A stretch of 64,000 bases of DNA from Kluyvera intermedia (GCF_034424175.1 NZ_CP139986.1:4588001-4652000); one strand, 5' to 3'. Positions 24,985 through 34,429 are shown, numbered from the stretch's first letter. Made by a program: numbers and translations. Notes: generated from the sequence alone by a model not told the origin.

Positions 24985-26421
24985 TTATTTATCCAAAGGC
25001 CAATATCCCCCTGAACTTAGCGTCGCACTGCCGCTGCTGGCAAATATCGCTAGCTGGCGCTGTGTTTCCTGCGGGTAGATACGGCTGCTTAAGCAGGCGT
25101 CACCATCATTGACGAACACCTCAACGGAAGAACGATCGATAAAAATACGCAAGGCAAGGCGATCGCCTGCCGGCAGCGGCACGCTACGGCTGCCCTCTAG
25201 CGCAAACTGCGGGTAGCGACGTTCCAGCACCAATCGCTGCGACTGCGCGTCAACAAACACCCGCAGACCGTCGCCTAAGGTGAGACCGTAACACTCAGCC
25301 GTGGCGGTGTTCATCTCCCACACCAGCTCCAGCTCAATGGCTTCGGCCTCTTCAACAACGGGTGCAGATTGGTTCTTTAACTGCTGCGCCAGCAGCGGAT
25401 AATAGCTACCGCGCAGCACTGCCACTTCTTCGGCTGGCGTCATTCGCAGGCGATTATCGGCACCAAGGCGAATTTCACGCGGTAAAGAGAGCATTCCTGC
25501 CCAACCGTCCTGCTGTTCCGGTAGCGGTGACTCCCACATGTCCAGCCAGCCAATGACAATGCGTCGCCCATCTGGCGTCAGGAAACTCTGTGGAGCATAG
25601 AAATCATGGCCGCGATCCAGCTCGATAAACTCGCTTTGCGCGACAAATTGCTGTCCCGGTAACCAGTCGCCAATCAGATAGCCGCTCTGGAATAGATTGC
25701 GGTTACGGTAACCCTCCGCCGCCAGCCCCTGCGGTGAAAACATCAGTACACGTTTGCCGTTGAGCGTGAAAAAGTCTGGGCACTCCCACATAAAGCCCAT
25801 CCCTTCCTGCGCCTCGGCCAAAATGCCATCCTCTTGCCACAGTCGGAGATCGTCGGAGCGGTACAAGCGCACCTGCCCGGTATCGCCAACGCGTGAACCG
25901 ACAATCAGGTACCAGGTTTCCCCTTCGCGCCAGACCTTCGGATCGCGAAAATGGTGCAGGCCCGCAGGGGTATCAATAATTTGCCCCTGGCGCTCAAAAT
26001 GAATCCCGTCGCGGCTGGTTGCCAGACATTGCACCTGGTAGAGATTATCGTCACTGCTCGAATCGCCGTGGAACTTATGCCCGGTGTAAATCAGCGCCAG
26101 GTTGTCGCCATCGACCACCGCCGATCCGGAGAAGCAGCCGTCCTTATCCTCCGGCCCTTCCGGCGCCAGCGCCACCGGCAGATGTTCCCAATGCACTAAA
26201 TCCTTACTTCGGGCGTGTCCCCAGTGCATCGGCCCCCATCGGGTTGAGTACGGATGATGCTGATAAAACGCATGGTACCAACCGTCAAACCACACCAGTC
26301 CGTTGGGGTCGTTCATCCACCCGGCGCGAGCGGCGAGGTGATAGCGAGGATACCAGCGCGTATTTAGCGTCGCGCTGCGTTTATGGAGTTCCTGTTCAGC
26401 ATGGGCAATGGAAAATGTCAT
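24985..26421 (-). CDS. cscA: Sucrose hydrolase / invertase, GH32 family
   Basis: Cytoplasmic beta-fructofuranosidase of 478 residues, one longer than E. coli CscA. The GH32 catalytic blocks are visible: the nucleophile motif WMNDPNG, the FRDPKVW transition-state Asp motif and the acid/base block WECPDFF. No signal peptide is present, so the substrate must be imported. The ATG at 26421 (MTFSIAHAEQ) is preferred over the GTG three codons upstream because AAGAG lies eight bases ahead. It is the second gene after the frameshifted permease. A related role on raffinose-type sugars or fructo-oligosaccharides cannot be excluded. No fructokinase gene is nearby. Confidence 0.9.
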   Translation of the reverse strand: MTFSIAHAEQELHKRSATLNTRWYPRYHLAARAGWMNDPNGLVWFDGWYHAFYQHHPYSTRWGPMHWGHARSKDLVHWEHLPVALAPEGPEDKDGCFSGSAVVDGDNLALIYTGHKFHGDSSSDDNLYQVQCLATSRDGIHFERQGQIIDTPAGLHHFRDPKVWREGETWYLIVGSRVGDTGQVRLYRSDDLRLWQEDGILAEAQEGMGFMWECPDFFTLNGKRVLMFSPQGLAAEGYRNRNLFQSGYLIGDWLPGQQFVAQSEFIELDRGHDFYAPQSFLTPDGRRIVIGWLDMWESPLPEQQDGWAGMLSLPREIRLGADNRLRMTPAEEVAVLRGSYYPLLAQQLKNQSAPVVEEAEAIELELVWEMNTATAECYGLTLGDGLRVFVDAQSQRLVLERRYPQFALEGSRSVPLPAGDRLALRIFIDRSSVEVFVNDGDACLSSRIYPQETQRQLAIFASSGSATLSSGGYWPLDK

Positions 26422-26437
26422 ATTCTTCACTCTTAAT

Positions 26438-27678
26438 TCAGACAGCAGAAGGTTGCGTCAGCAGCGGGTCAGAAGTCGGTTTACTGGCGCGTAATAGAAA
26501 AATGGAGATAAAGGTGGTGCAGAACACCAGCGCCCCCATAAACAGATAGGATTCAGCGAAGCCATATTTTTCATAGCTATAGCCAGCAATGGGTGACAAC
26601 ACGGTGCGATTATCGAGCTGGTACAGGCGAATCCGACCAGATAGAGGGTGGAGGAGAGGCGCTTATCAAAATTGGCGCTGTTGTATTTAAAAATGGAGAC
26701 CAACAGCACCGGCAGTTCAACGCCGTGCAGCAGTTTGGTGATGGAAATCAGCAGCGGCCCTTCCACCAGCCCAGAAGAGAGCATCCGTAGCGCCATCACC
26801 ATTCCGGCAAAGATCAGCCCGTTTTTGGCGCCGATGCGGTTCACCAGCCACGGTGCGCAGAACATCCCCGCAGCTTCAAGGAATACCTGGAACGAATTCA
26901 GATAGCCATACATGGCGTTCCCTTCCTGAAGCGTCGGGAACTGCGAGGAAAAGTAAACCGGGAACTGCTGGTCGTAGACACCATAAATACAGGTACCGAC
27001 CACGAAAAATACCAGCGCCCAGAAATGCGGTAACGTCAGTAAACGCAGAGCATCTTCCAGCTTCACTTTACCGGCTGCCCCCTCCTCTTCCGCCGTCTGT
27101 GCATCGGTGACCACGTGCAACCGTGACAGCAGAAATAAGAACACCAGCCCTGAACAACTCGCCACCGCGAAGTTAAGTTTGGGATCGATATTAAACAGTA
27201 TGCCGGCAAAAAAAGTAGCGACCGCCCAGCCAAGCGAGCCCCACATCCGTGCCCTGCCAAACTCAAAGTGGGTTTGTCGCGCAACGCGCTCGGTATACGT
27301 CTCCAGCACACCAATGCCGCCGTTAAAGGTTAAGCCGACATAAATCCCACCGAAAATACTGCCCATAATAATGTTTATTTTCAGCAGGTAACCGAATAGC
27401 AGGTAGGCTGGGCCAGAGAGGATAAGCAGCACGGTGATGTACCACAGCAGATTTTTGCGCAGGCCCAGCTTGTCTTGAATAAAACCGTAGCAAACCTGGG
27501 CAAACAGGGCTGACACCGACAGGACAGCGTAGATGATTCCCGTATCGCTCGCTTTGAGCCCAACCTCCTGGTGGAGCCAGATAGGTAGCAACGAACCGGA
27601 AGCCGACCAAGTGACGAAAAAGAAAAACAGTAAAGCGCTGAGTAACAGGTAACTGCGAGAGTGATGTTCTTTCATCAT
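26438..27678 (-). pseudogene. cscB: Sucrose/oligosaccharide:H+ symporter, frameshifted near C-terminus
   Basis: LacY-family major facilitator protein closest to CscB (YGYLNSFQVFLEAAGM, NFDKRLSSTLYLVGF). The frame is intact for about 357 residues and then breaks near 26602-26608, after CTSSIIAP: the current frame runs to a stop at 26458 with an unrelated tail (CCHPLLAIAMKNMASL). One base added there restores VLSPIAGYSYEKYGFAESYL and a last membrane helix ending at 26438, which gives 413 residues against 415 for E. coli CscB. The last two helices are therefore lost. The ATG at 27678 follows GAGG. A sequencing error is the alternative. Confidence 0.82.
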
Positions 27679-27708
27679 GGCAACCTCATCGTGGATTAAC
27701 GCCACGAT

Positions 27709-27784
27709 GGTAACGTTAACAAAAAACATTCCTCATGCCATTTTGCTGCGATATCCGATGTTAATCACAAAAGTTAACGTTAAC
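27709..27784. promoter_or_regulatory. Twin CscR-type operators between the csc permease gene and cscR
   Basis: GGTAACGTTAAC (27709-27720) and GTTAACGTTAAC (27773-27784) are nearly identical palindromes with a central CG, the LacI-family pattern. They are 64 bases apart, about six helical turns, which suits looping. They lie between divergent cscB and cscR. Confidence 0.8.
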
Positions 27785-27910
27785 ATAGTTAAAATAAGAT
27801 CACGATCAACTATTTGATACCATAGCAGCGAGGTAGATTGCGCTAGAATTGCGCGCTATCCTTTTACATCAGTAAGTTAGTGGCTGTATTGCAACGGTGG
27901 AGTAAGAAAC

Positions 27911-28906
27911 ATGGCATCCTTGAAAGATGTGGCAAAGCTAGCGAACGTTTCATTGATGACGGTTTCCCGTGCCCTAAATAGCCCGGAGCGGTTAAAGCCG
28001 GAAACGCTAGCCCGGGTACAATCAGCCATTGCTCAGACCAACTACGTCCCCGATCTCTCAGCCAAAAAAATACGCGGCGCGCACGATACGGCGAAAACCA
28101 TTGGTGTGCTGGCGCTCGATACGGTGACTACGCCGTTTTCGGTCGAGATTACGCTCTCCATTGAGGAAACGGCGCGGGCCCACGGCTGGAATAGCTTTGT
28201 GGTGAATATGTTTTCTGACGACAGTCCGGAAGCCATTGTCGACTTGCTGCTGTCTCACCGCCCCGGCGGCATTATTTACACCACCATGGGGCTTCGTCAG
28301 GTACCGGTGCCCGCTAAACTGCTGACGCTTCCCTGTGTGCTGGCGAACTGCGAAAGCCTCTACCACCCGGTCGCAAGCTTTATCCCGGATGATGAGCAAG
28401 GTCAGTATACGGCGGTAACCGGTCTGCTGGCGGCGGGATACACGCGCCCGCTGTGCCTGCATTTACCGCAAACCCACCTGGCAACCATTCGTCGTCGTCG
28501 TGGGCTTGAACGAGCCTGCCGGGAAGCGGGCATTAATCCTGACGCGCTGACCCACGTCTACATGGAATATGGTGACGAACACTATCGCGATATGCCCGCC
28601 CAGGTTCTGGCGCATATCATGCAGGGGAAACCACAGTTTGATTCCATTATCTGCGGCAACGACCGTATCGCATTTATGGTCTATCAAACGTTGCTGGCGC
28701 AGGGGCTAAGGATCCCCGAGGACGTGGCGGTATTGGGGTATGACAATATGGTGGGCATTGGCGATCTCTTCTTGCCGCCGCTTTCAACGGTACAGTTGCC
28801 GCATTATGAGATTGGCCGACTGAGCGCCCTGCACATCATTAACGGCGACAATCATCGGGATACGGTTCGCGTTGCGAGCCCATGGTTGCCCGGAAAATCG
28901 ATATAA
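27911..28906 (+). CDS. cscR: LacI-family sucrose operon repressor
   Basis: Repressor of 331 residues, the same length as E. coli CscR and similar throughout: MASLKDVAKLANVSLMTVSRALN at the DNA-binding end, YVPDLSAKKIRG in the hinge, and HRPGGIIYTTMGLR, FLPPLSTVQLPH in the effector domain. It is divergent from the permease-invertase pair, with two palindromic operators between. Start ATG follows GTGGAGTAAGAAAC. It presumably represses cscBA and is released by a fructose-type inducer. Confidence 0.9.
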   Translation: MASLKDVAKLANVSLMTVSRALNSPERLKPETLARVQSAIAQTNYVPDLSAKKIRGAHDTAKTIGVLALDTVTTPFSVEITLSIEETARAHGWNSFVVNMFSDDSPEAIVDLLLSHRPGGIIYTTMGLRQVPVPAKLLTLPCVLANCESLYHPVASFIPDDEQGQYTAVTGLLAAGYTRPLCLHLPQTHLATIRRRRGLERACREAGINPDALTHVYMEYGDEHYRDMPAQVLAHIMQGKPQFDSIICGNDRIAFMVYQTLLAQGLRIPEDVAVLGYDNMVGIGDLFLPPLSTVQLPHYEIGRLSALHIINGDNHRDTVRVASPWLPGKSI

Positions 28907-28932
28907 AAAAACCGCTTATGTAAGCGGTTTTC
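28907..28932. terminator. Bidirectional terminator between cscR and the 26-codon ORF
   Basis: AAAAAACCGCTTatgtAAGCGGTTTT has a strong stem with A residues to the left and T residues to the right. It can end cscR and, read on minus, the tiny gene at 28951-29031, where seven T residues follow the stem. Confidence 0.88.
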
Positions 28933-28950
28933 GGGGATTTTTTTAGCGTC

Positions 28951-29031
28951 TTAGAAGCGCGTAACTTCAGGATGCAGCTCAGACAGTGAGATCAGGTAGG
29001 AAACAAAAACGTTTTTGATTGCGGTCAGCAT
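28951..29031 (-). CDS. Putative 26-residue small protein
   Basis: An ATG preceded by AAAGGTGTGACT opens 26 codons that read MLTAIKNVFVSYL then ISLSELHPEVTRF. The first half is hydrophobic and could form a short amphipathic helix; the tail is polar. The gene has its own context: a near-perfect CRP site and a candidate -10 (TATTAT, 29078-29083) upstream, and the rho-independent hairpin at 28907-28932 downstream. An in-frame ATG six codons earlier has no ribosome site. I do not recognise the sequence. It may be a dual-function RNA with a peptide, or a leader-like RNA; function is unknown. Confidence 0.55.
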   Translation of the reverse strand: MLTAIKNVFVSYLISLSELHPEVTRF

Positions 29032-29112
29032 AGTCACACCTTTACCCATGATTATTTTAAGGTCATTTGATGAGCAAATAATAAGCTCATCCGGAGCGCT
29101 GCGCAATATTTT

Positions 29113-29128
29113 TGTGATGCCAGTCACA
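29113..29128 (-). promoter_or_regulatory. Predicted CRP-binding site upstream of the 26-codon ORF
   Basis: TGTGATGCCAGTCACA has both perfect half-sites of the TGTGA-N6-TCACA consensus. It is about 82 bases before the small ORF start, and roughly 40 to 50 bases before the transcription start implied by the TATTAT hexamer. Confidence 0.75.
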
Positions 29129-29217
29129 CTTTTTCACCCACTGAAGCCCAGAAAATGAAAGAGGCGAGATTTCTCCCGCCCCCTCCGCTCGCTTCAAAGC
29201 ATCACGCATTCACAACA

Positions 29218-30642
29218 TTACTTGCTGATGCCATTGAATTTATTCAGCGTCTCTTCCATTTTAAGCGTTTCTTTACGGTTAAGCGGATAGAAATAAATCA
29301 AAATCACTGCCGCCAAAAACAGGCACAAAGCCGGTAAGAGATTCGCCATGGTATAAATATTTTCCTGCACCACGCTGGTTTGTACCGCACCGCCCGTTGA
29401 CGAAGATTGATAACCAATTATCGCCAGCATAAAGCCGCCAATAGCCCCGGCACACGCCTGGCCAATTTTGCGGGCAAAGAAGTTCACACCATACACGGTG
29501 CCGTCTTCACGATCGCCGGTGACATACTGATGATAATCACAAACATCGGTCATAAACGCCCAAATCATCAGGTTGAATAACCCCGCCCCCAGCGTCGCCA
29601 GGAACAGAAACACCAGATAGACTTTCGCATCCGTAATGTGGACGAAGTACATAATCACGTACATGACCACCGCAAAAAGCAGCGCGCCTACGCTGGCCTC
29701 TTTCTTACCAAACCGCCTCGTGAGCCATGACGCTGACGGTGCCAGCAACACCAGGGAGCCGAAGGTAAACAACAACGCGACGGACATGGCCTCTTTATTG
29801 TGGAAATAGTCATTAAACAGATAGGTCATATTGGTGCCAGACAACCCCTGGTTAATCACGATAAGCAAATCCACAACGACTAGAACAATCAGCGCCTTAT
29901 TGCGTAGCAGCCCTTTTAGCAGCACCGAAACCGGCATGCTCTCTTTTCTCTCCACGCGTACGCGTTCCGTCGTTAACTGACAGGTCAAACTTAAAAAGAT
30001 AAAGCCCAACACCGCACAGCCAATAGAGATCCAGAAGAAATGCTGCCCGGAAATGACCTGGCTTCCGTCCACAAGGGTGGTATACATCAGGATAGGAATG
30101 AAAAAGCCGGTTGCCCCGCCGCCAATTGCTGACCCAACGCTACGGTAGGTTGAGAGCGATACGCGATCTTCCGGGTTAGAGCTTATCGCCGCAGACATCG
30201 CGCCATAAGGAATACTCACGGTCGATAACAGTGAACCGTAAATAAAATAGGAGAAACAGATGTAGATAATTTTTGCCGTATAAGAAAAATCATTCACAAA
30301 CGGCAGGAACAGGACGACCGCAATAATGCAGAACGGATACTTCATACGACGCACCCAAGGGTTAAAACGCCCATTGGCCGTCAGTTTGGAAGTATCACAT
30401 AGGCGCCCTACGCCAACGTCGACAAACGCATCAAAAAGCTTGGTCACAAAATAGAGCGACCCGACAATGACACCGGAAACGCCGAGTACGTTAGTGTAGT
30501 AAATCATTAAAAAACTATTAACCAACCCAAGAATAAAACAGGTTCCCAGGTCGCCACATAAATAGCCAATTTTATCTCTGAACCCGAAAGGCCTGACGGC
30601 AATACTTTTATCGATTCCGGTAATAGCTCCATCACTAGACAT
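29218..30642 (-). CDS. GPH-family sugar:cation symporter
   Basis: Inner-membrane transporter of 474 residues from the glycoside-pentoside-hexuronide family (YicJ/YihP/MelB type). Typical signatures are GYLCGDLGTCFILGLVNSFLMIYYTNVLG near the N-terminus, the DAFVDVGVGRLCD cation-site segment and the conserved YHQYVTGDREDGTVYGVNFFARKIGQ loop. The ATG follows AAGGAGTTGACATC. It lies 89 bases downstream of a KdgM-type porin on the same strand, so the two probably move the same small oligosaccharide or uronide across outer and inner membranes. No catabolic enzyme is adjacent, so the substrate is not known. Confidence 0.85.
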   Translation of the reverse strand: MSSDGAITGIDKSIAVRPFGFRDKIGYLCGDLGTCFILGLVNSFLMIYYTNVLGVSGVIVGSLYFVTKLFDAFVDVGVGRLCDTSKLTANGRFNPWVRRMKYPFCIIAVVLFLPFVNDFSYTAKIIYICFSYFIYGSLLSTVSIPYGAMSAAISSNPEDRVSLSTYRSVGSAIGGGATGFFIPILMYTTLVDGSQVISGQHFFWISIGCAVLGFIFLSLTCQLTTERVRVERKESMPVSVLLKGLLRNKALIVLVVVDLLIVINQGLSGTNMTYLFNDYFHNKEAMSVALLFTFGSLVLLAPSASWLTRRFGKKEASVGALLFAVVMYVIMYFVHITDAKVYLVFLFLATLGAGLFNLMIWAFMTDVCDYHQYVTGDREDGTVYGVNFFARKIGQACAGAIGGFMLAIIGYQSSSTGGAVQTSVVQENIYTMANLLPALCLFLAAVILIYFYPLNRKETLKMEETLNKFNGISK

Positions 30643-30731
30643 GATGTCAACTCCTTAGACACATTATTCACGCAAATTATGCGTATTGCTGGATACTCGG
30701 TGAAATAAACGGATACGAAGGATATTAATGA

Positions 30732-31412
30732 TTAGAAGTTATAACCCAGGCCTATACGATAACGCGTCTGGCGATCGTCAGTGGTGGTGGTATTATAACC
30801 TGAAGAGACATTACCAACTTCAATGAATGGAACCCAGGAGTCGATATTATAGGCGATACGGAAATTATATTCGTAATCATCTTTACCGTTATTGTAGAGA
30901 TCTTCACTATCCGCAACTTTATAAATTCCGTTCAGTTCGAACATCCAATTATTCACGTTATAGCCCATCCAAGCTTCTGGACGATAAACGGTGCGGTCAT
31001 CTCGCCCATCACCATTACGACGGGCATACTCGGTACGATAGCGGAATGCGGTCCACCAGTTTTCGTTAATGTTATACTGCACGCGAATATAAGGCTTGTA
31101 GATTGCCATGTCGTCGCCCATTTCAACAGCGACCCCGGGCTGTAAAATAAAACCTTGCCATTCAAACTGATAGCTAGCCGTATACTCTGCACTGTTCGAC
31201 TCCATATTGTTCAGAGCATGATTCGACTCTTTATCATCGGAGCGTGATACCGCTTCAACGGCAACACCAAAACCGGTCGAAAAACGATTCGACATATAGA
31301 CACGATCATAGTTACGACCATCATCATAGTACTCATGACGGTAGTCCACATATCCAGCATGAGCCGCACCGCATAATAATGGAAGCAGTAATAAGGTATA
31401 TTTTGTTTTCAT
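30732..31412 (-). CDS. KdgM-family oligosaccharide porin
   Basis: Outer-membrane channel of 226 residues. A signal peptide (MKTKYTLLLLPLLCGAAHA) is followed by alternating aromatic and polar beta-strand sequence and the terminal strand RYRIGLGYNF ending in Phe, typical of KdgM, NanC and OmpL. I start at the ATG at 31412 (AAGAGTGATTGCT before it); the longer frame lacks a signal peptide. It lies upstream of a GPH transporter, which supports joint uptake of an acidic or neutral oligosaccharide. Confidence 0.85.
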   Translation of the reverse strand: MKTKYTLLLLPLLCGAAHAGYVDYRHEYYDDGRNYDRVYMSNRFSTGFGVAVEAVSRSDDKESNHALNNMESNSAEYTASYQFEWQGFILQPGVAVEMGDDMAIYKPYIRVQYNINENWWTAFRYRTEYARRNGDGRDDRTVYRPEAWMGYNVNNWMFELNGIYKVADSEDLYNNGKDDYEYNFRIAYNIDSWVPFIEVGNVSSGYNTTTTDDRQTRYRIGLGYNF

Positions 31413-31786
31413 AGCAATCACTCTTAAAAACATCAGCAATAAATCCAATCGCCTCTGGCTTTTTGACCAAAACGCAATAGGGGGATCTAGTAGTAGTTTT
31501 AAATTACGCTGAAAGTTTATTTTATAAGGTATCTAAACACCTTTTCATTACTGCCACGCAGGAAATAAAAATGGCAATAAAAGAAAGGTAGTAAAGATAG
31601 AGATCACCAATGCATATAATTTATCGTGAATTTATCAGAAGGAATCAAATACAAACAAAACACTTTATTAATGAATCTATAAAGCTACGATTATATATAT
31701 ACCAGAGACATTGAAAAACATATTTACCATATTAATTAAACGGATTTTTATATTTTTAATATAAAAATAAAGACAAATTTCAGACA
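31413..31786. other. AT-rich intergenic region upstream of the KdgM-type porin
   Basis: About 375 bases, strikingly rich in A and T (for example around 31680-31770), with no supportable gene. It should contain the porin promoter. Such composition next to an acquired porin gene would suit H-NS silencing, which is an inference. Confidence 0.5.
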
Positions 31787-31813
31787 CAAAAAAAGCGCCC
31801 TAAGGCGCTTTTT
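31787..31813 (-). terminator. Terminator of rpmE
   Basis: The minus-strand transcript has AAGCGCCttagGGCGCTTTTTTT, a tight hairpin followed by T residues, 13 bases past the rpmE stop. Confidence 0.88.
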
Positions 31814-31825
31814 TCGCTTGGCAAC

Positions 31826-32038
31826 TTACTTGCTGCCTGGGATGCTGAAACGCTTGTTGAAGCGGTCAACACGGCCACCGGTAGCAACGTCACGCTGCTT
31901 GCCAGTATAGAACGGGTGGCACTGACCGCACACGTCCAGGTTCAGATCGTGACCTACGGTAGAGCGGATTTTCATGACGTTACCGCAAGAGCAAGATGCA
32001 GTAATTTCTTCGTATTTAGGATGGATATCTTTTTTCAT
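31826..32038 (-). CDS. rpmE: 50S ribosomal protein L31
   Basis: Zinc-type L31 of the large ribosomal subunit, 70 residues. The zinc ligands are present as CSC (residues 16 and 18) and CGQC (37 and 40), which marks the zinc-containing form rather than the zinc-free YkgM paralogue. It is divergent from priA, as in E. coli. Confidence 0.97.
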   Translation of the reverse strand: MKKDIHPKYEEITASCSCGNVMKIRSTVGHDLNLDVCGQCHPFYTGKQRDVATGGRVDRFNKRFSIPGSK

Positions 32039-32233
32039 GGGGAAAACCTCGGTTAAGGCCGCGTCGCTCTTCCAGCCCTAACGCCAGACACCACGCGATG
32101 TTAATAGTATATCTCTGACGCCAAAATGCATCAAAGGCGGCGAATCATACAGAATTTGACCAGTAGATGCAAACTGATCCGCACCCCTACAATGTGTATA
32201 CTGTCTCGCCAGATTTCAAGTCAGGAAGAAAAC

Positions 32234-34429
32234 ATGCCCGTTGCTCACGTTGCTCTGCCTGTTCCACTGCCCCGTACATTTGACTACCTGCTGCCTGACA
32301 ATCTCAGCGCCAAAGCGGGCTGTCGCGTGCGCGTGCCGTTTGGCAAACAAGAGCGCGTGGGGATCGTGGTGTCAGTTAACGAAAGCAGCGAACTCCCTAT
32401 TACGGAGCTTAAGGCCGTTGCAGAAGTGCTGGACGAAGAACCGGTGTTTTCATCTGCCGTCTGGCGTCTGCTGCTGTGGGCGGCCGACTATTATCATCAC
32501 CCGATTGGCGACGTATTGTTTCACGCGCTGCCCATTTTGCTGCGTCAGGGGAAACCTGCCAGCGCCACGCCGCAGTGGTTCTGGTTTGCCACAGAACAAG
32601 GGCAGGCGGTGGATATCAACACGCTTAAACGCTCGCCTAAGCAGCAACAAGCGCTGGCGGCGTTACGTCAGGGGAAAATCTGGCGTCATCAGGTGGCAGA
32701 GCTTGAATTCAATGAAACCGCCATGCAGGCGCTGCGCACCAAAGGCCTGAGCGAACTCGGCAGTATCGCCCCGGAAACCGTAGACTGGCGCACCGCCTAT
32801 TCCGTACCGGGCGAGCGGCTGCGGCTCAATACCGAACAGGCAACGGCAGTGGGCGCGATTCATAGCGCATCAGATGAATTTTCCGCATGGCTGCTGGAAG
32901 GGGTGACCGGCTCGGGGAAAACCGAGGTCTACCTCAGCGTGCTGGAAAACATACTCTCAAAAGGCAAACAGGCGCTGGTGATGGTGCCAGAAATTGGCCT
33001 GACGCCGCAGACTATCGCCCGCTTCCGCGAGCGTTTTAACGCGCCAGTTGAAGTACTGCACTCGGGGCTTAACGACAGCGAGCGCCTTGCCGCCTGGCTG
33101 AAAGCCAAAAGTGGTGAAGCGGCGATTGTTATCGGCACTCGCTCATCGCTGTTTACGCCGTTTAAAAATCTTGGCGTCATCGTGATAGATGAAGAGCACG
33201 ATAGCTCTTACAAGCAGCAGGAAGGCTGGCGTTATCATGCTCGTGACCTCGCCGTATGGCGCGCCCACAGCGAGCAAATCCCGATTATTCTGGGTTCCGC
33301 CACGCCTGCGCTGGAAACCCTGCTGAACGCCCGCCAGCATAAATATCGCATGCTGCGTTTAACCCGCCGCGCGGGTAACGCGCGCCCAGCCACTCAGCAC
33401 GTGCTCGATCTCAAAGGCCAGCATTTACAGGCCGGGCTTTCCCCAGCGCTGATAAACCGCATGCGTCAGCACCTGCAAGCCGATAATCAGGTGATCTTAT
33501 TCCTGAATCGCCGGGGCTTTGCACCGACGCTGCTGTGTCACGACTGCGGCTGGATTGCCGAGTGCCCACGCTGCGATAGCTACTACACTCTGCACCAGGC
33601 TCAGCATCATCTGCGCTGCCACCATTGCGACAGCCAGCGCCCTATCCCACGCCAGTGCCCATCGTGCGGCTCCACGCATATGGTGCCGGTCGGTCTGGGA
33701 ACCGAACAGCTTGAACACGCGCTGGCCCCCATGTTCCCCGGCGTACCGCTGTCGCGTATTGACCGCGATACCACCAGCCGTAAAGGGGCGCTAGAGCAGC
33801 ATCTGGCGGAAGTGCATCGCGGCGGCGCCCGTATTCTTATCGGCACACAGATGCTGGCAAAAGGGCACCATTTTCCCGACGTCACGCTGGTTGCTCTGCT
33901 CGACGTTGACGGCGCACTCTTCTCCGCCGACTTCCGCTCAGCCGAACGCTTTGCCCAGCTTTATACCCAGGTCTCTGGCCGTGCGGGACGTGCAGGTAAG
34001 CAAGGCGAAGTCGTTTTACAAACCCACCATCCTGACCATCCTTTGCTGCAAACGCTGCTGTATAAAGGTTATGACGCCTTTGCCGAGCAGGCGCTGGCCG
34101 AGCGGCAGACGATGCAACTCCCGCCGTATACCAGCCACGTGTTGATTCGCGCGGAAGACCACAATAGCCAGCAGGCCCCGCTGTTCCTGCAACAGCTACG
34201 CAATCTCATTCAGGCGAGCCCGCTGGCAGACGATAAACTGTGGGTGATTGGCCCGGTACCGGCGCTGGCGCCGAAGCGCGGCGGTCGATATCGCTGGCAA
34301 ATCCTGTTACAGCACCCTTCACGCGTGCGCTTACAACATATCGTCACCGGCACGCTGGCGCTTATCAATACGCTCCCTGAATCCCGTAAGGTGAAGTGGG
34401 TTCTCGACGTCGATCCTATCGAAGGTTAA
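32234..34429 (+). CDS. priA: Primosomal protein N' (replication restart helicase)
   Basis: DNA helicase of 731 residues that reloads the replisome at stalled forks. The N-terminal DNA-binding domain begins MPVAHVALPVPLPRTFDYLLP. The helicase core has Walker A GVTGSGKT (about 223-230), DEEH and the QVSGRAGRAGKQG motif VI, and the zinc-binding insert has paired cysteines (CHDCGWIAECPRC, CHHCD, CPSCG). The ATG at 32234 after AGGAAG fits the family; the longer upstream frame overlaps the rpmE promoter region. Confidence 0.97.
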   Translation: MPVAHVALPVPLPRTFDYLLPDNLSAKAGCRVRVPFGKQERVGIVVSVNESSELPITELKAVAEVLDEEPVFSSAVWRLLLWAADYYHHPIGDVLFHALPILLRQGKPASATPQWFWFATEQGQAVDINTLKRSPKQQQALAALRQGKIWRHQVAELEFNETAMQALRTKGLSELGSIAPETVDWRTAYSVPGERLRLNTEQATAVGAIHSASDEFSAWLLEGVTGSGKTEVYLSVLENILSKGKQALVMVPEIGLTPQTIARFRERFNAPVEVLHSGLNDSERLAAWLKAKSGEAAIVIGTRSSLFTPFKNLGVIVIDEEHDSSYKQQEGWRYHARDLAVWRAHSEQIPIILGSATPALETLLNARQHKYRMLRLTRRAGNARPATQHVLDLKGQHLQAGLSPALINRMRQHLQADNQVILFLNRRGFAPTLLCHDCGWIAECPRCDSYYTLHQAQHHLRCHHCDSQRPIPRQCPSCGSTHMVPVGLGTEQLEHALAPMFPGVPLSRIDRDTTSRKGALEQHLAEVHRGGARILIGTQMLAKGHHFPDVTLVALLDVDGALFSADFRSAERFAQLYTQVSGRAGRAGKQGEVVLQTHHPDHPLLQTLLYKGYDAFAEQALAERQTMQLPPYTSHVLIRAEDHNSQQAPLFLQQLRNLIQASPLADDKLWVIGPVPALAPKRGGRYRWQILLQHPSRVRLQHIVTGTLALINTLPESRKVKWVLDVDPIEG

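Noticed and set aside
29155..29337. 60-codon plus-strand frame near the GPH transporter
   Set aside because: Overlaps the 3' end of the transporter on the other strand and the promoter of the tiny ORF; no ribosome site.
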